From: Myxococcales bacterium
GTDB lineage: Bacteria > Myxococcota_A > Polyangia > Polyangiales > Polyangiaceae
Direction of reading: 5' to 3'
Assembly (NCBI GenBank): GCA_016706225.1
Contig: JADJKB010000023.1
Location: 31,023-95,022, forward strand
Length of the DNA: 64,000 bases
This document shows positions 1 through 10,554 of this stretch, one piece after another; the stretch's first letter is position 1; each line of letters opens with the position of its first letter. The translations under genes were made by a program, and so were the position numbers. Under the pieces are notes generated by a model. It searched no databases, was not told where the DNA came from, and worked only from the letters and a program-made list of their open reading frames with translations.

Positions 1-88
1 CGACGCGGTGCGCGGCGTCCTTGTCGATTCGGCCAACCTCGTCGGACAGGCGCTGACGGATGAGCCTGCGCACAGCGTCAGAAGGCAT
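1..88 (-). CDS. N-terminal fragment of an unidentified protein
   Basis: Only the first 29 codons lie in the window; the gene reads leftward off the edge. The ATG is the complement of 86-88 and is followed by an open frame beginning MPSDAVRRLIRQ, which looks like a normal soluble N-terminus. A weak AAGG lies about 13 bases upstream. It is divergent from the synthase gene at 201. The piece is too short for me to name a family. Confidence 0.45.
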   Translation of the reverse strand, partial: MPSDAVRRLIRQRLSDEVGRIDKDAAHRV

Positions 89-200
89 CAGACGGAGACC
101 TTAGGACGGCATAGCGCGCCGCGCCATCGAGCACCATTTCGCGCGGGCCAATCCGCAACTGGGGTTGCGAGTGGTAGCAGCCGTGAGCCATATTCCCAGC

Positions 201-1451
<1,251 letters not shown>

Positions 1452-1497
1452 GGCGAGCGGCGGGCGCGTTTCCCCCTCGCAGCCGCCGTTGCTCGCC
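1452..1497 (+). terminator. Putative hairpin terminator after the HMGL-family gene
   Basis: GGCGAGCGGCGG just after the stop codon pairs with CCGCCGTTGCTCGCC about 20 bases later. There is no U-tract, so it may be only an attenuating hairpin. Confidence 0.35.
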
Positions 1498-1566
1498 CGA
1501 GTGGCCGTCGCGCTTTGGCGTCGGGCCCGGGCGCGTTAGGCTCGGTCGAGCCGGAGGGAGCCACCC

Positions 1567-2805
1567 ATGAGCCTGAACGCGACCGAGACCACCAACCACT
1601 ATTTGTGCCAGGCCTTCGACCTGCTCAAGCTGTCGCCGCGTTACAAGACCCTGTTGCTGACCCCGAGTCGCGAGCTCCGGGTCGAGCTGGCGATCGAGCT
1701 GGACGACGGCGGCATCGGCAACTTCATCGGTTATCGCATCCAGCACGACAACTCCCGCGGCCCGTACAAAGGCGGCCTGCGTTACCACCCGGACGTCGAT
1801 CTGGACGAGGTGCGCTCCCTCGCGAGCCTGATGACCTGGAAGACCGCCGTGGTGAACGTGCCCTTCGGCGGCGCGAAGGGCGGCATCCAGGTCGACCCGA
1901 GCAAGCTGAGCCGCCGCGAGCTCGAACGCCTCAGCCGGCGCTTCATCGATCAGATCGCAGCGCTGATCGGCCCCGACGCCGACATCCCGGCACCGGACAT
2001 GAACACCAATGCCCGGGTGATGGCCTGGATGTTCGACCAGTACAGCAAGCGCTACGGCTTCTCGCCGGGAGTGGTGACCGGCAAGCCGATCGAGCTACAC
2101 GGTTCCTACGGCCGCGACGCCGCGACCGGTCGCGGTTGTATGTTTGCGATTCGAGAGGTGCTGGCGGTTGAAGGGCGCAAGCTCGCCGGAACCCGCTTCG
2201 TCGTTCAGGGTTTTGGCAACGTGGGGAGCTGGTTCGCCAAGCTGGTGCACGCCGAGGGCGGACGCATTGTCGCAGTCAGTGACGTGAAGGGTGGCATCAC
2301 CAACCCGGACGGGCTCGACATTCCGCGGCTGGTCGAGCACGTCACTGCAACCGGCAGCGTGGTGGGATTCGGGGGCAGCACGCCGATCTCCAACGAAGAG
2401 CTGCTCATCGCGGATTGTGAGGTACTGGTGCCGGCAGCCCTCGGACACGTGCTCACCCGAGATAACGCCGAGAAGATCCGGGCAAAATGGGTGGTCGAGG
2501 CGGCCAACGGCCCGACGACCATGGAGGCGGACGAGATCTTCAACCGCCGCGGCATCGTGTGTTTGCCCGACATCTGGGCCAACGCCGGCGGCGTGACGGT
2601 GTCCTATTTCGAGTGGACGCAGAACACTCAGAAGTACCGCTGGAGCGAGGAACAAGTGAACCGCGAGCTCGAGAAGTACATGGTCGACGCTTGGTCCGCG
2701 ATCAAGAAGACCATGGCCGAGCACGGATGCTCGATGCGAGCCGCGGCGTTCGTGCTGGCGGTGGGCCGGGTCAAGGAAGCCACGGATCTGCGCGGGCTCG
2801 GGTGA
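1567..2805 (+). CDS. gdhA: Glu/Leu/Phe/Val dehydrogenase (glutamate dehydrogenase)
   Basis: A 412-residue amino-acid dehydrogenase, probably NAD(P)-glutamate dehydrogenase interconverting glutamate with 2-oxoglutarate and ammonia. Seen: substrate-domain segment YKGGLRYHP, catalytic-lysine motif GGAKGG (K104), PAPDMNTN, and the Rossmann motif GFGNVG (215-220) opening the dinucleotide domain. The length matches the hexameric GDH class (about 410-450). ATG 1567 follows a GGAGG-type ribosome site (ggagggagccaccc). The stop overlaps the GTG of the next gene by 3 bases, suggesting co-translation with the DUF4846 lipoprotein. Leucine or phenylalanine specificity cannot be excluded by reading alone. 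Confidence 0.88.
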   Translation: MSLNATETTNHYLCQAFDLLKLSPRYKTLLLTPSRELRVELAIELDDGGIGNFIGYRIQHDNSRGPYKGGLRYHPDVDLDEVRSLASLMTWKTAVVNVPFGGAKGGIQVDPSKLSRRELERLSRRFIDQIAALIGPDADIPAPDMNTNARVMAWMFDQYSKRYGFSPGVVTGKPIELHGSYGRDAATGRGCMFAIREVLAVEGRKLAGTRFVVQGFGNVGSWFAKLVHAEGGRIVAVSDVKGGITNPDGLDIPRLVEHVTATGSVVGFGGSTPISNEELLIADCEVLVPAALGHVLTRDNAEKIRAKWVVEAANGPTTMEADEIFNRRGIVCLPDIWANAGGVTVSYFEWTQNTQKYRWSEEQVNRELEKYMVDAWSAIKKTMAEHGCSMRAAAFVLAVGRVKEATDLRGLG

Positions 2806-3782
2806 ACACGACGAGGTTGCTCATCGCCGGGCTTGCAGCGGCGCAGCTTCTCGCGTGCCGCGAACCTCCGAATCCCACGCCCCGTGCTGAGCCGCCGGCG
2901 ACTCCGGCGAGTGCTTCGACGCCAACCACGAGCGAAAGCACACAACCGCTACCTCAGCTGCTGCCCCCCGCGGCGAGCGCAAGGCCGGCCACGCCGCCGA
3001 GCTCGGACGCCTATCCGTGGCTCGTCGAGCCCGCTCTTGGGCCGAAGGCGGTTGATGGCCTCGTGACGCGGTTTGCACCACCGGCCGGGTTCATTCGTGT
3101 GCCGGTGGCGGAGAAATCCTTCGCGTCGTGGCTGCGTGAGCTACCGCTGGCGGAGGCGGGTACGCCCGTGCGCGCGTACGATGGCAAGACTCTTCACGCC
3201 GCCGACGATCCCCGCATCGCCGCGGTCGTTGCCCTCGATGTCAGCAAGGCGGATCTGCAGCAGTGCGCCGACACGGTGATTCGCCTGCACTCGGAGTGGC
3301 GTTGGTCGTTGGGTCGGCGGGACATGAGCTATCGGGCGGCGGCGGGCCTGGAGCTCCCCTGGGCGCGCTGGGCGCGTGGCGAACGCATCGTGCCGAACGG
3401 CGCCAGCATTCAATGGGTGCCAAGCTCGAAGCAGAGCGACGACCACCGGAGCTTCCGCAAATACCTCGACGCTGTCTTTGCCTGGGCCAACACCGTGAGC
3501 CTGGAGAAACAGGCAAAACCCGTGAAGCCGGATCAGGTTCGGGCGGGGGATTTCTTCATCCTTCCGGGGAATCCGGGCCACGTCGTGCTGGTGCTGGACA
3601 TCGCAACAAAAGGGGACGAGCGCGTCGCGCTGCTGGGCCAGAGTTTCATGCCCGCGCAGAACGCGCAGGTGTTGCGGCCGCCGGGTGGCGGGACCTGGTT
3701 CAGCCTCGATCCGGCGAAAGACGTTGACACTCCGTTCTGGAAGCCGTTTCCGTGGAGCGCGCTGAGGCGCCTCCCCGAATGA
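2802..3782 (+). CDS. DUF4846-like lipoprotein
   Basis: Predicted 326-residue lipoprotein. It starts at GTG 2802, overlapping the GDH stop, and has a signal peptide ending in the lipobox LLAC (Cys19), followed by a Pro/Ala/Ser/Thr-rich linker to about residue 70. The rest is a globular domain with W-R-LPL, PVRAYDG, AVVALDVS and a C-terminal GDFFILPGNPGHVVLVLD segment, matching my recollection of DUF4846 proteins. Biochemical function is unknown to me; an exported cell-envelope role is inferred from the lipobox. Its stop overlaps the ATG of the methyltransferase gene (ATGA). Confidence 0.7.
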   Translation: MNTTRLLIAGLAAAQLLACREPPNPTPRAEPPATPASASTPTTSESTQPLPQLLPPAASARPATPPSSDAYPWLVEPALGPKAVDGLVTRFAPPAGFIRVPVAEKSFASWLRELPLAEAGTPVRAYDGKTLHAADDPRIAAVVALDVSKADLQQCADTVIRLHSEWRWSLGRRDMSYRAAAGLELPWARWARGERIVPNGASIQWVPSSKQSDDHRSFRKYLDAVFAWANTVSLEKQAKPVKPDQVRAGDFFILPGNPGHVVLVLDIATKGDERVALLGQSFMPAQNAQVLRPPGGGTWFSLDPAKDVDTPFWKPFPWSALRRLPE

Positions 3783-5098
3783 ACGCGGCAAAACCCAAGC
3801 AGCGAGCTCACAAACCCAGCGAGAGCCGCGCCAAACGCCAGGCTGAACCGCTCGAGGAGAAGCTCCCTCCACCGGAGCGGCGTGAACGACGCTCGCTGTC
3901 CCACGTCGGGGGCAGCGTGCAGACCCGCGGCGACGCGCGCGCGGCAAAGGTGCTCGAAGCCGCGCTGGCTGTGCGTTCCGACGAGACCAGCACCATGCAA
4001 CACGTGCACGGGTTCCACAGCTACCCGGCGCGCCTCCACCCACAGACCGCAGCGCGCCTCATCGGGGGACTCTCGAAGCCGGGGGACACGGTGCTCGATC
4101 CCTTCTGCGGGAGTGGAACGGTGCTGGTCGAGGCCCATCGTCTGGGACGGCGCGCCCTCGGCATCGACGCCAATCCGCTCGCCGTCGAGCTGACTCGGCT
4201 CAAGACCCTGGGCCTCGGCACACGTGAGTCGGCCACGTTGGTGGATGCCGCGATCGACATCGCCGAAAGGGCGGAGGCGCGGCGGTTGGCCAAGGCAAAA
4301 CCGACGCGGCTGTATGGGCCAGAAGATCGCGAGCTGTTCGACGCACACGTCTTGCTGGAGCTCGACAGCCTGGCGCACGGGATCGAAGCCATGCCGCGTG
4401 GTGAGATGAAACGCGCGCTCTTTCTGGTGCTCTCGAGCATGTTGACCAAGGTCAGCAAACAGCCCGGGGACACCACCAGTCGCACCGCCGCGCGCCGCCT
4501 GCCCTCGGGTTTTTCCATCGATTTTTTCGTGAAAAAGACCGAAGAGCTGGTGCGCCGCCTCGGGGCCTATTCGAAGTTGGTCGCCGACCCGCGTGTGCAA
4601 GTGAAGGTTGCGGCGGGCGATGCGCGCCACCTCGATCGCATCACCGCCGGCAGTGTGAACCTTGCGATTGCATCACCACCCTATCCCGGTGTGTACGACT
4701 ACTACGCGCACCACGCCGTGCGCTTGCGCTGGCTGGGCCTGGAGGAAGAGCGCTTTCAGCTCAAGGAGATCGGCTCGCGCCGCGGTGCGAAAGGCAAGAC
4801 GTTCGATGCTGCACTCAGCATGTGGCAACGAGACTTCGGTGCTTGCCTGAAGGAGATGGCGCGGCTCTTGGCCCCCCAGGGCGCCGCTGCCTACATCATT
4901 GCCGACAGCGCCTTGTCCGGTCGCGCGTTCCGCGCGGACGAGGTGACGACCGCCCTGGCCGAGAGCGCGGGACTGGTGGTCTGGGCACAAGCATCACAAG
5001 AGCGGCCGAACTTTCACTTGCCGAGCCAAGCCGCGTTCCGCGGGCGACCGCGGCGCGAGCACGCATTGTTGTTGCGACACGCTCCGCGAACGCGCTGA
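3779..5098 (+). CDS. SAM-dependent DNA methyltransferase (SPPY-type, N4-cytosine/N6-adenine class)
   Basis: A 439-residue DNA methylase of the amino-methyltransferase class. Seen: SAM-binding motif DPFCGSGT (from residue 107) followed by GIDANPLAVE, and catalytic motif SPPY (299-302). SPPY is more usual in N4-cytosine enzymes. The first 60 residues are Lys/Arg-rich and may contact DNA. ATG 3779 overlaps the preceding stop. No restriction endonuclease gene is adjacent, so it reads as an orphan regulatory or epigenetic methylase. An RNA substrate is possible but less likely given the motif order. Confidence 0.75.
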   Translation: MNAAKPKQRAHKPSESRAKRQAEPLEEKLPPPERRERRSLSHVGGSVQTRGDARAAKVLEAALAVRSDETSTMQHVHGFHSYPARLHPQTAARLIGGLSKPGDTVLDPFCGSGTVLVEAHRLGRRALGIDANPLAVELTRLKTLGLGTRESATLVDAAIDIAERAEARRLAKAKPTRLYGPEDRELFDAHVLLELDSLAHGIEAMPRGEMKRALFLVLSSMLTKVSKQPGDTTSRTAARRLPSGFSIDFFVKKTEELVRRLGAYSKLVADPRVQVKVAAGDARHLDRITAGSVNLAIASPPYPGVYDYYAHHAVRLRWLGLEEERFQLKEIGSRRGAKGKTFDAALSMWQRDFGACLKEMARLLAPQGAAAYIIADSALSGRAFRADEVTTALAESAGLVVWAQASQERPNFHLPSQAAFRGRPRREHALLLRHAPRTR

Positions 5099-5117
5099 TC
5101 GACAGCGCGCTCGCGCA

Positions 5118-6743
5118 TCAAGCACGGCGGCGACGGCGCGACAGGAACGCACCGAGCGCCGTGAGCGCGAGCCAGCTGCTGGCTGGTGTCTCCGACCGAG
5201 GCACGCTGCAGCCGCAGCCTCCATCGTCGCCGACGTCCAAGCTCTCGCTGCCCGCGTCCGCCGCGCCGACCCCGCCGTCTTTGCCGCCGGTCGAGCTGCC
5301 GCCGGTCGAGCTGCCGCCGGTCGAGCTGCCGCCGGTCGAGCTGCCGCCGATCCCAGAGCCCGCAGCGCCACCGGTTCCGGAACCGGCAGCGCCACCGCTG
5401 CTCGAACCGCCCGCACCCGCCGCGCCACCGGTCGCCGAGCCACCCGAACCCGAGGCACCACCGCTGCCACCGGTTGCTCCACCCGTGCCGCCCGTTGCTC
5501 CGCCAGTGCCGCCCGTTGCGCCACCCGTGCCGCCCGTTGCGCCGCCCGTGCCGCCCGTTGCGCCGCCCGTGCCGCCCGTTGCTCCGCCCGTGCCACCCGT
5601 TGCGCCACCCGTGCCACCCGTTGCTCCGCCGGTGCCACCCGTTGCTCCGCCAGTGCCACCCGTTGCTCCGCCCGTGCCGCCGGTTCCGCCCGTTGCGCCA
5701 CCCGTGCCACCGCTGCCACCGCTACCCGCGTCCGGGCCGCAACCGCTGATCGGAGTGTGCGCGCAGCCCGTGGCCGCAGCGCAGGTGTCGGTCGTGCACG
5801 GGTTGTTGTCGTCGCAGCTGATGGGTTTGTGTCCGCACCCGTTCACTGCGTTGCAGCCGTCCGCCGTGCAGGCGTCGTTGTCATCACAGCTGATCGCCAC
5901 GTGTTTGCAGCCCGTCGTCGGAGCACACGAGTCCGTCGTGCAAACGTCGTTGTCATTACAGTTCGGCGCCGCCCCGCCCACACACACCCCGCCGCTGCAG
6001 AGGTCCTTGGTGGTGCAGGCGTTCTTGTCGTCGCAAGCGTTGGTATTGGGCTGCCCCAGGCAGACGCCGGTGTTCGGGTTGCAGGTGTCCGTCGTACACG
6101 GGTTGCTGTCGTCGCAGTTCTTCGCGGTTCCCGCTGCACACTTGCCCGCACCGTCGCACTTGTCGCTGAGCGTACAGGCGTTGCTATCGCTGCACCCCGT
6201 GTCCTTGAGCAGGTTGATGGTCGTGCACGTCTTCGCCGACGTCATGTCGCAGGTTCGGAGCACACAGCTGTCGCGTCCGTATGGGCACTGATTCGCCAGG
6301 GCAACACAGGCTCCAGCGCCATCACAGGCTCCAGCGCAGGTATTCGAGGTGACCAGCGGCCTGCAGGCCGCACCGGCCTTGGCCGCCACCGCGACACATG
6401 CCCCGTTCAAACACGAGTTCGCGCAAGGACCGTTGCCCGCTCCCGAGAGCGTGCCGCAGACCGCGCCATCCAGGCTCTTGATGCCAGCCACCGTCAGCGC
6501 CACACAAGCCGTGAGGCCATTCGTGTCCGCCATGCACACACCGCCGCACTCGAGCAGCGCTCCCGCGGCGCCGTCCGGATCACAGGGGTGACCAATCGTG
6601 AGCGCCGTGCAGAGTCCGGTGAGGGGCTCCGCCGCCTGACCCGTCGCTTCACTCGATTCCGTCGGGCTCGAATCGTCGGCCGCGGAACACGACAAGATCC
6701 CGAGAACACTGAGCACACTGACGACGCTGGTTAGCTTGCGCAT
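5118..6743 (-). CDS. Cys-rich repeat lipoprotein with MYXO-CTERM-like tail
   Basis: A 541-residue surface protein. It has a lipoprotein signal with Cys at residue 19 (LGILSC). A central region repeats motifs such as CDDNNPCTTDTC and GC-H--ISCDDN, a Cys-rich pattern common in myxobacterial surface proteins. Then come about 130 residues of TGG-ATGG low complexity and (GGSST)n. The tail GCGCSVPRSETPAS, one hydrophobic helix and RRRRR is the layout of the MYXO-CTERM sorting signal. Inferred role: an exported, processed cell-surface protein. The Gly-rich section corresponds to short tandem DNA repeats and is likely to vary in length between strains. It is convergent with the methyltransferase gene, 20 bases away. 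Confidence 0.75.
   Translation of the reverse strand: MRKLTSVVSVLSVLGILSCSAADDSSPTESSEATGQAAEPLTGLCTALTIGHPCDPDGAAGALLECGGVCMADTNGLTACVALTVAGIKSLDGAVCGTLSGAGNGPCANSCLNGACVAVAAKAGAACRPLVTSNTCAGACDGAGACVALANQCPYGRDSCVLRTCDMTSAKTCTTINLLKDTGCSDSNACTLSDKCDGAGKCAAGTAKNCDDSNPCTTDTCNPNTGVCLGQPNTNACDDKNACTTKDLCSGGVCVGGAAPNCNDNDVCTTDSCAPTTGCKHVAISCDDNDACTADGCNAVNGCGHKPISCDDNNPCTTDTCAAATGCAHTPISGCGPDAGSGGSGGTGGATGGTGGTGGATGGTGGATGGTGGATGGTGGATGGTGGATGGTGGATGGTGGATGGTGGATGGTGGATGGTGGATGGSGGASGSGGSATGGAAGAGGSSSGGAAGSGTGGAAGSGIGGSSTGGSSTGGSSTGGSSTGGKDGGVGAADAGSESLDVGDDGGCGCSVPRSETPASSWLALTALGAFLSRRRRRA
5283..5347. repeat. 15-bp tandem repeat in the lipoprotein gene
   Basis: Four consecutive copies of CCGCCGGTCGAGCTG encode the SSTGG repeats near the C-terminus of the MYXO-CTERM lipoprotein. 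Confidence 0.85.
5461..5720. repeat. 18-bp degenerate tandem repeat in the lipoprotein gene
   Basis: About 13 copies of an 18-base unit resembling GTTGCTCCGCCCGTGCCG encode the (GGTGGA)n tract. Third-position differences between units show they are old enough to have drifted. Confidence 0.8.
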
Positions 6744-6865
6744 GACGGCCTCCCGACCTGAAGAATCTCCAAAAGCCCGAGACCCGAAGATACAGAGTCG
6801 CGCCCCGGCGGGAAATCACCCCGTCACGATTGCCAGGCGCTCGGCTCTTCCCTAGGGATTGCTCG

Positions 6866-9800
6866 ATGTCTGCCAGCGAGCGGCGCCCCAACCGCCTGAT
6901 CACCGAGACCAGCCCCTACCTGCTTCAGCACGCCCACAACCCGGTGGACTGGCATCCGTGGGGGCCAGAGGCGCTCGGACGGGCCAAGGCCGAAGACAAA
7001 CCCATCTTGCTCAGCATTGGCTACGCGGCGTGCCACTGGTGCCACGTGATGGAGCGCGAGAGCTTCGAGAACGACGACATCGCGCAGCGCATGAACGAAG
7101 GCTTCGTGTGCATCAAGGTGGACCGCGAGGAGCGACCGGATCTGGACGAGATCTACATGGCGGCGACCGTCGCGATGAGCGGCGGCGGCGGCTGGCCGAT
7201 GACGGTGTTCCTCAGCCCGGACCAGAGACCTTTCTTTGCTGGCACTTACTTCCCGCCGAGCGATCACCACGGCCGCCCGGGTTTCGGCAGCGTGCTCGAG
7301 CGCATTACCGAGCTGTGGGAGAACGAGCGCGAGAGCCTGCTGTTGCAGGCGGACGAGCTCACCGAGCAGGTGATGGCGCAGTCGAAGCTCGCGCGCGCCA
7401 GCGCCATCGACGCCGGCGCCATCGAGCGCGCCGTCCAGCAGCTGGAGGCGACCTTCGACCCACGCTGGGGTGGCTTCGGCGGCGCACCGAAATTCCCGCC
7501 CTGCTCGCCGCTCGAGCTGTTGCTGCGTCACCAGCATCGAAGCCGCGACGCCCGCTCCCTGGAGATGATCGACACGACCCTCACCGGCATGAAGAACGGC
7601 GGCATGTACGATCACCTGGCCGGAGGTTTCTCTCGTTATTCGACCGACGAACGCTGGTTGGCGCCGCACTTCGAGAAGATGCTCTACGACAACGCACAGC
7701 TCGCCCGGGTCTACGCCTGGGCGTTTCAGCTGAGGAACGAGCCCGAATACGCCCGCGTCTGCCGCGAGACCCTGGACTACGTCGCCCGAGAAATGCAGGC
7801 ACCCGACGGGGGGTATTACTCGGCGACGGATGCCGACAGCGAGGGCGAGGAAGGGAAGTTCTTCGTCTGGGCACCCGACGAAATCTCGAAGCTGCTCGGG
7901 GAGCCCGACGCCGAACGCTTCTCTGCTTTCTATGACGTCACCCCGGGGGGCAACTGGGAGGGCAAGAACATCCTCAACACGCCCAGGGGCACGGCGGAGG
8001 TCGCTCGAGAGCTCGGGATCTCGGAGGACGAGCTGCGCGCTTCGCTCGAGCGCGGCAAGGCCAAGCTGTACGCCGCGCGGCTCGAGCGAGTGCCGCCGCT
8101 GCTCGACGACAAGATCCTCTGCGCCTGGAATGGCCTGATGATTGGCGCGATGGCCGAGGGCGCACGTATCTTCGGCGAGGCGCGCTATCGCGAGAGCGCC
8201 GAGCGCGCGGCGGCCTTCGTACTCGATCAGCTGATGCGCCCGGATGGCGGTCTCTACCGCACGGCGCGCGGCGGCAAGGCTCACCTCGACGCTTACCTGG
8301 AGGACTACGCTTACCTCGGTGACGCGCTCCTCGATCTGTACGAAGCGGCGGGCTCACCCGAACACCTGAAGAACGCCGAACGCCTCGCCGAGCGCATGCT
8401 CTCGGACTTCGGCGACAGCGAAGGCGGCGCCTTCTATTTCACCGCGCACACCCACGAGCAGCTCGTCGCACGCACGCGGGAAGGGCACGACGGCGCCGTT
8501 CCCAACGCGAACGCCGTGGCGGCACGCCTGCTGGCGCGGCTCAGTGTGCACCTCGATCGGCCGGAGTGGCGCGAGCGCGCGACGGCCGCCCTCACCGCCT
8601 ACGGCCAGCTGATCGAGCGGTCGCCGCGCTCGTTTGCCACTTCGCTCGGGGTGCTCGACTTCCTGGTCGAGCCGCCGGTCGAGCTGGTGGTCGTGGGTAC
8701 ACCGGAAGCACGCCGCCCCCTCGCCGACGAGCTCGCCCGCCACTACCTGCCCAATCGTGTCATCGCGTGGGTCGATCCGGAGGCCCCTCCGGTGGACGGT
8801 TCTCCGCTGACTGTCGGCAAGAGCAGCGCCGACGCGACAGCCAAGCTGTTCGTGTGTCGGGACTACGCCTGCCAGGCCCCGATTGACGAGGCGACGGAGA
8901 TCGCACGGGCGCTCGGCGCGCAGCACGAGAGTGCGCGAGATGCCCGGCGAGCGCGCGTGGGAACACGCCACCTGAGCGGCCACGCCAGCGTCGAAGGCAC
9001 CCGCGCCTACGCCGACAAACACGCCGACACCTGGGGCAGCACCGGCTATTCGGAGCTCGGCAGCACCGGCCTATCGGCCAGCCGTCTCGGCTTTGGAGCG
9101 TATCGCGTCGACGCACATACCGCCGAGCACGCGGCGGCGCTCGAGGAGGCGCTCGAGACCGGTGTGAACCTGATCGACACTTCCACCAACTACACCAACG
9201 GCGAGAGCGAGCAGCTGATCGGAGAGGTCATCGCAGAGCTGACACGCTCGGGCAAACTCTGGCGCGATCAGCTGATTGTCGTGTCCAAGATCGGCTACGT
9301 GCAGGGCAAGAACCTGGAGCTGGCCGAGGAGCGCGAGAACACGGCGCGCGCCTTCCCCGAGATGGTCAAGGTAGGGCCGGGGCTCTGGCACTGCCTGCAT
9401 CCGCTCTGGCTCGAAGATCAGCTCACGCGCTCCCTCGATCGACTCGGACTCGAGACGCTGGACGTGTGCCTGCTGCACAACCCCGAGTATTTCTTCACCG
9501 AGGCCGCGAAGCGCGGTGAAGGACCCCTGAGCAAGCTGCGCGAAGAGTTCTACCGCCGCCTGGAGGCAGCGTTCACTCACTTCGAACAGGAGCTGAAGCG
9601 CGGGCGACTGAAGAGTTATGGCGTGTCGAGCAACACCTCGGTCGGCTCGCCCGACGATCGCGATTTCACCGATCTCACCTCGATGCTCGCCGCGGCGAAG
9701 CGCGCCGGCGGCGACGAGCACGGGTTCCGTGTGCTCGAGCTCCCCTTCAACTTGCTGGAGACCGGAGCCGCCCTGGTCGAAGATCGGCCGAGTGTGCTCG

Positions 9801-10489
9801 AAGTCGCAGCTCGCGAGCGCATCGGCGTGCTGGTGAACCGACCCCTCAACGTCATCGCCGGCTCGGGACTGATTCGCCTGGCCGACGCGCCGCGCCTGGC
9901 AGGCGCAAGTGAGCCCGAAGTAGCTCTGAAGCGCGTCGCCGACCTGGAGCAGGAGTTCAAGCGCGAGTTTGCCCCGAAGCTGCGCACCGGCTCGGGTAAT
10001 CCGCCGCCGACGGCGCTGTTCAACTGGGCAGAGCAGCTCGGGCGCCTCCCGGCCGCCGCGCAGACCTTCGCGGAGTGGAGCCAGATCGAACGCGAGGTCG
10101 TCTTGCCGCGCACGAGTCAGGTGCTCGCCGCTCTCGAGCGCGCGATGCGCGGCGAGGCGGAGAAACCCTGGCGCGAGTGGAGCGCTCGATACACCGAGGC
10201 GCTCGACCAGCTCCTGTCGGCCATTCGGCAGCTCGCCGCGGCCCACAGCCTCGACTTCTCTCTGCGCGCACACCGCGCCCTCGAAGCCGCGCTGCCCGCG
10301 GCCCGCCGTCGGGCAACCCTCGCGCAGAAGGCCCTGTGGGTGCTGGCGAGCACACCGGGGGTGACGAGTGTGCTGGTGGGCATGCGGCGTCCCGAGTACG
10401 TGGTCGACGCGCGCGAGGTGTTGGGCTGGGACGCGCTCGAACAACCGCTGGAAGCGCTGCGCTCGGCCGCCGTTCTCGGCAGAGCCTGA
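6866..10489 (+). CDS. DUF255 thioredoxin-domain protein fused to an aldo/keto reductase
   Basis: A 1207-residue two-part protein. Residues 1 to about 700 are a full YyaL-type DUF255 protein: TSPYLLQHAHNPVDW, the thioredoxin-like GYAACHWCHVM (Cys56, Cys59), DREERPD and (alpha/alpha) barrel segments such as HFEKMLYDNAQL. From residue 728 an aldo/keto reductase domain starts (YSELGSTGLSASRLGFG). Its tetrad is visible as Asp771, Tyr776, Lys808 and His871, and a long helical tail follows. Both halves are normally separate proteins. ATG 6866 is chosen because the DUF255 N-terminus begins right there. The junction has no frameshift, so the fusion looks genuine. Substrates are unknown; cytosolic by lack of a signal. 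Confidence 0.85.
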   Translation: MSASERRPNRLITETSPYLLQHAHNPVDWHPWGPEALGRAKAEDKPILLSIGYAACHWCHVMERESFENDDIAQRMNEGFVCIKVDREERPDLDEIYMAATVAMSGGGGWPMTVFLSPDQRPFFAGTYFPPSDHHGRPGFGSVLERITELWENERESLLLQADELTEQVMAQSKLARASAIDAGAIERAVQQLEATFDPRWGGFGGAPKFPPCSPLELLLRHQHRSRDARSLEMIDTTLTGMKNGGMYDHLAGGFSRYSTDERWLAPHFEKMLYDNAQLARVYAWAFQLRNEPEYARVCRETLDYVAREMQAPDGGYYSATDADSEGEEGKFFVWAPDEISKLLGEPDAERFSAFYDVTPGGNWEGKNILNTPRGTAEVARELGISEDELRASLERGKAKLYAARLERVPPLLDDKILCAWNGLMIGAMAEGARIFGEARYRESAERAAAFVLDQLMRPDGGLYRTARGGKAHLDAYLEDYAYLGDALLDLYEAAGSPEHLKNAERLAERMLSDFGDSEGGAFYFTAHTHEQLVARTREGHDGAVPNANAVAARLLARLSVHLDRPEWRERATAALTAYGQLIERSPRSFATSLGVLDFLVEPPVELVVVGTPEARRPLADELARHYLPNRVIAWVDPEAPPVDGSPLTVGKSSADATAKLFVCRDYACQAPIDEATEIARALGAQHESARDARRARVGTRHLSGHASVEGTRAYADKHADTWGSTGYSELGSTGLSASRLGFGAYRVDAHTAEHAAALEEALETGVNLIDTSTNYTNGESEQLIGEVIAELTRSGKLWRDQLIVVSKIGYVQGKNLELAEERENTARAFPEMVKVGPGLWHCLHPLWLEDQLTRSLDRLGLETLDVCLLHNPEYFFTEAAKRGEGPLSKLREEFYRRLEAAFTHFEQELKRGRLKSYGVSSNTSVGSPDDRDFTDLTSMLAAAKRAGGDEHGFRVLELPFNLLETGAALVEDRPSVLEVAARERIGVLVNRPLNVIAGSGLIRLADAPRLAGASEPEVALKRVADLEQEFKREFAPKLRTGSGNPPPTALFNWAEQLGRLPAAAQTFAEWSQIEREVVLPRTSQVLAALERAMRGEAEKPWREWSARYTEALDQLLSAIRQLAAAHSLDFSLRAHRALEAALPAARRRATLAQKALWVLASTPGVTSVLVGMRRPEYVVDAREVLGWDALEQPLEALRSAAVLGRA

Positions 10490-10554
10490 GCGCTTCGTTC
10501 GGACCAGTGCCGACGACGAGCACAGAAGTCGCGGCGCTCGTGTAGCATGCGCGC

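Noticed and set aside
3779..5098. Restriction-modification system
   Set aside because: Only the methyltransferase is present; neither neighbour looks like an endonuclease.
4822..6291. Plus-strand 489-codon Pro-rich frame (PPVAPPVPPVA repeats)
   Set aside because: It is the reverse reading of the Gly-rich repeats of the MYXO-CTERM lipoprotein, which has a signal peptide, Cys repeats and a sorting tail.
6824..8284. 486-codon minus-strand frame opposite the DUF255 gene
   Set aside because: Antisense shadow of a strongly supported gene; no domains.
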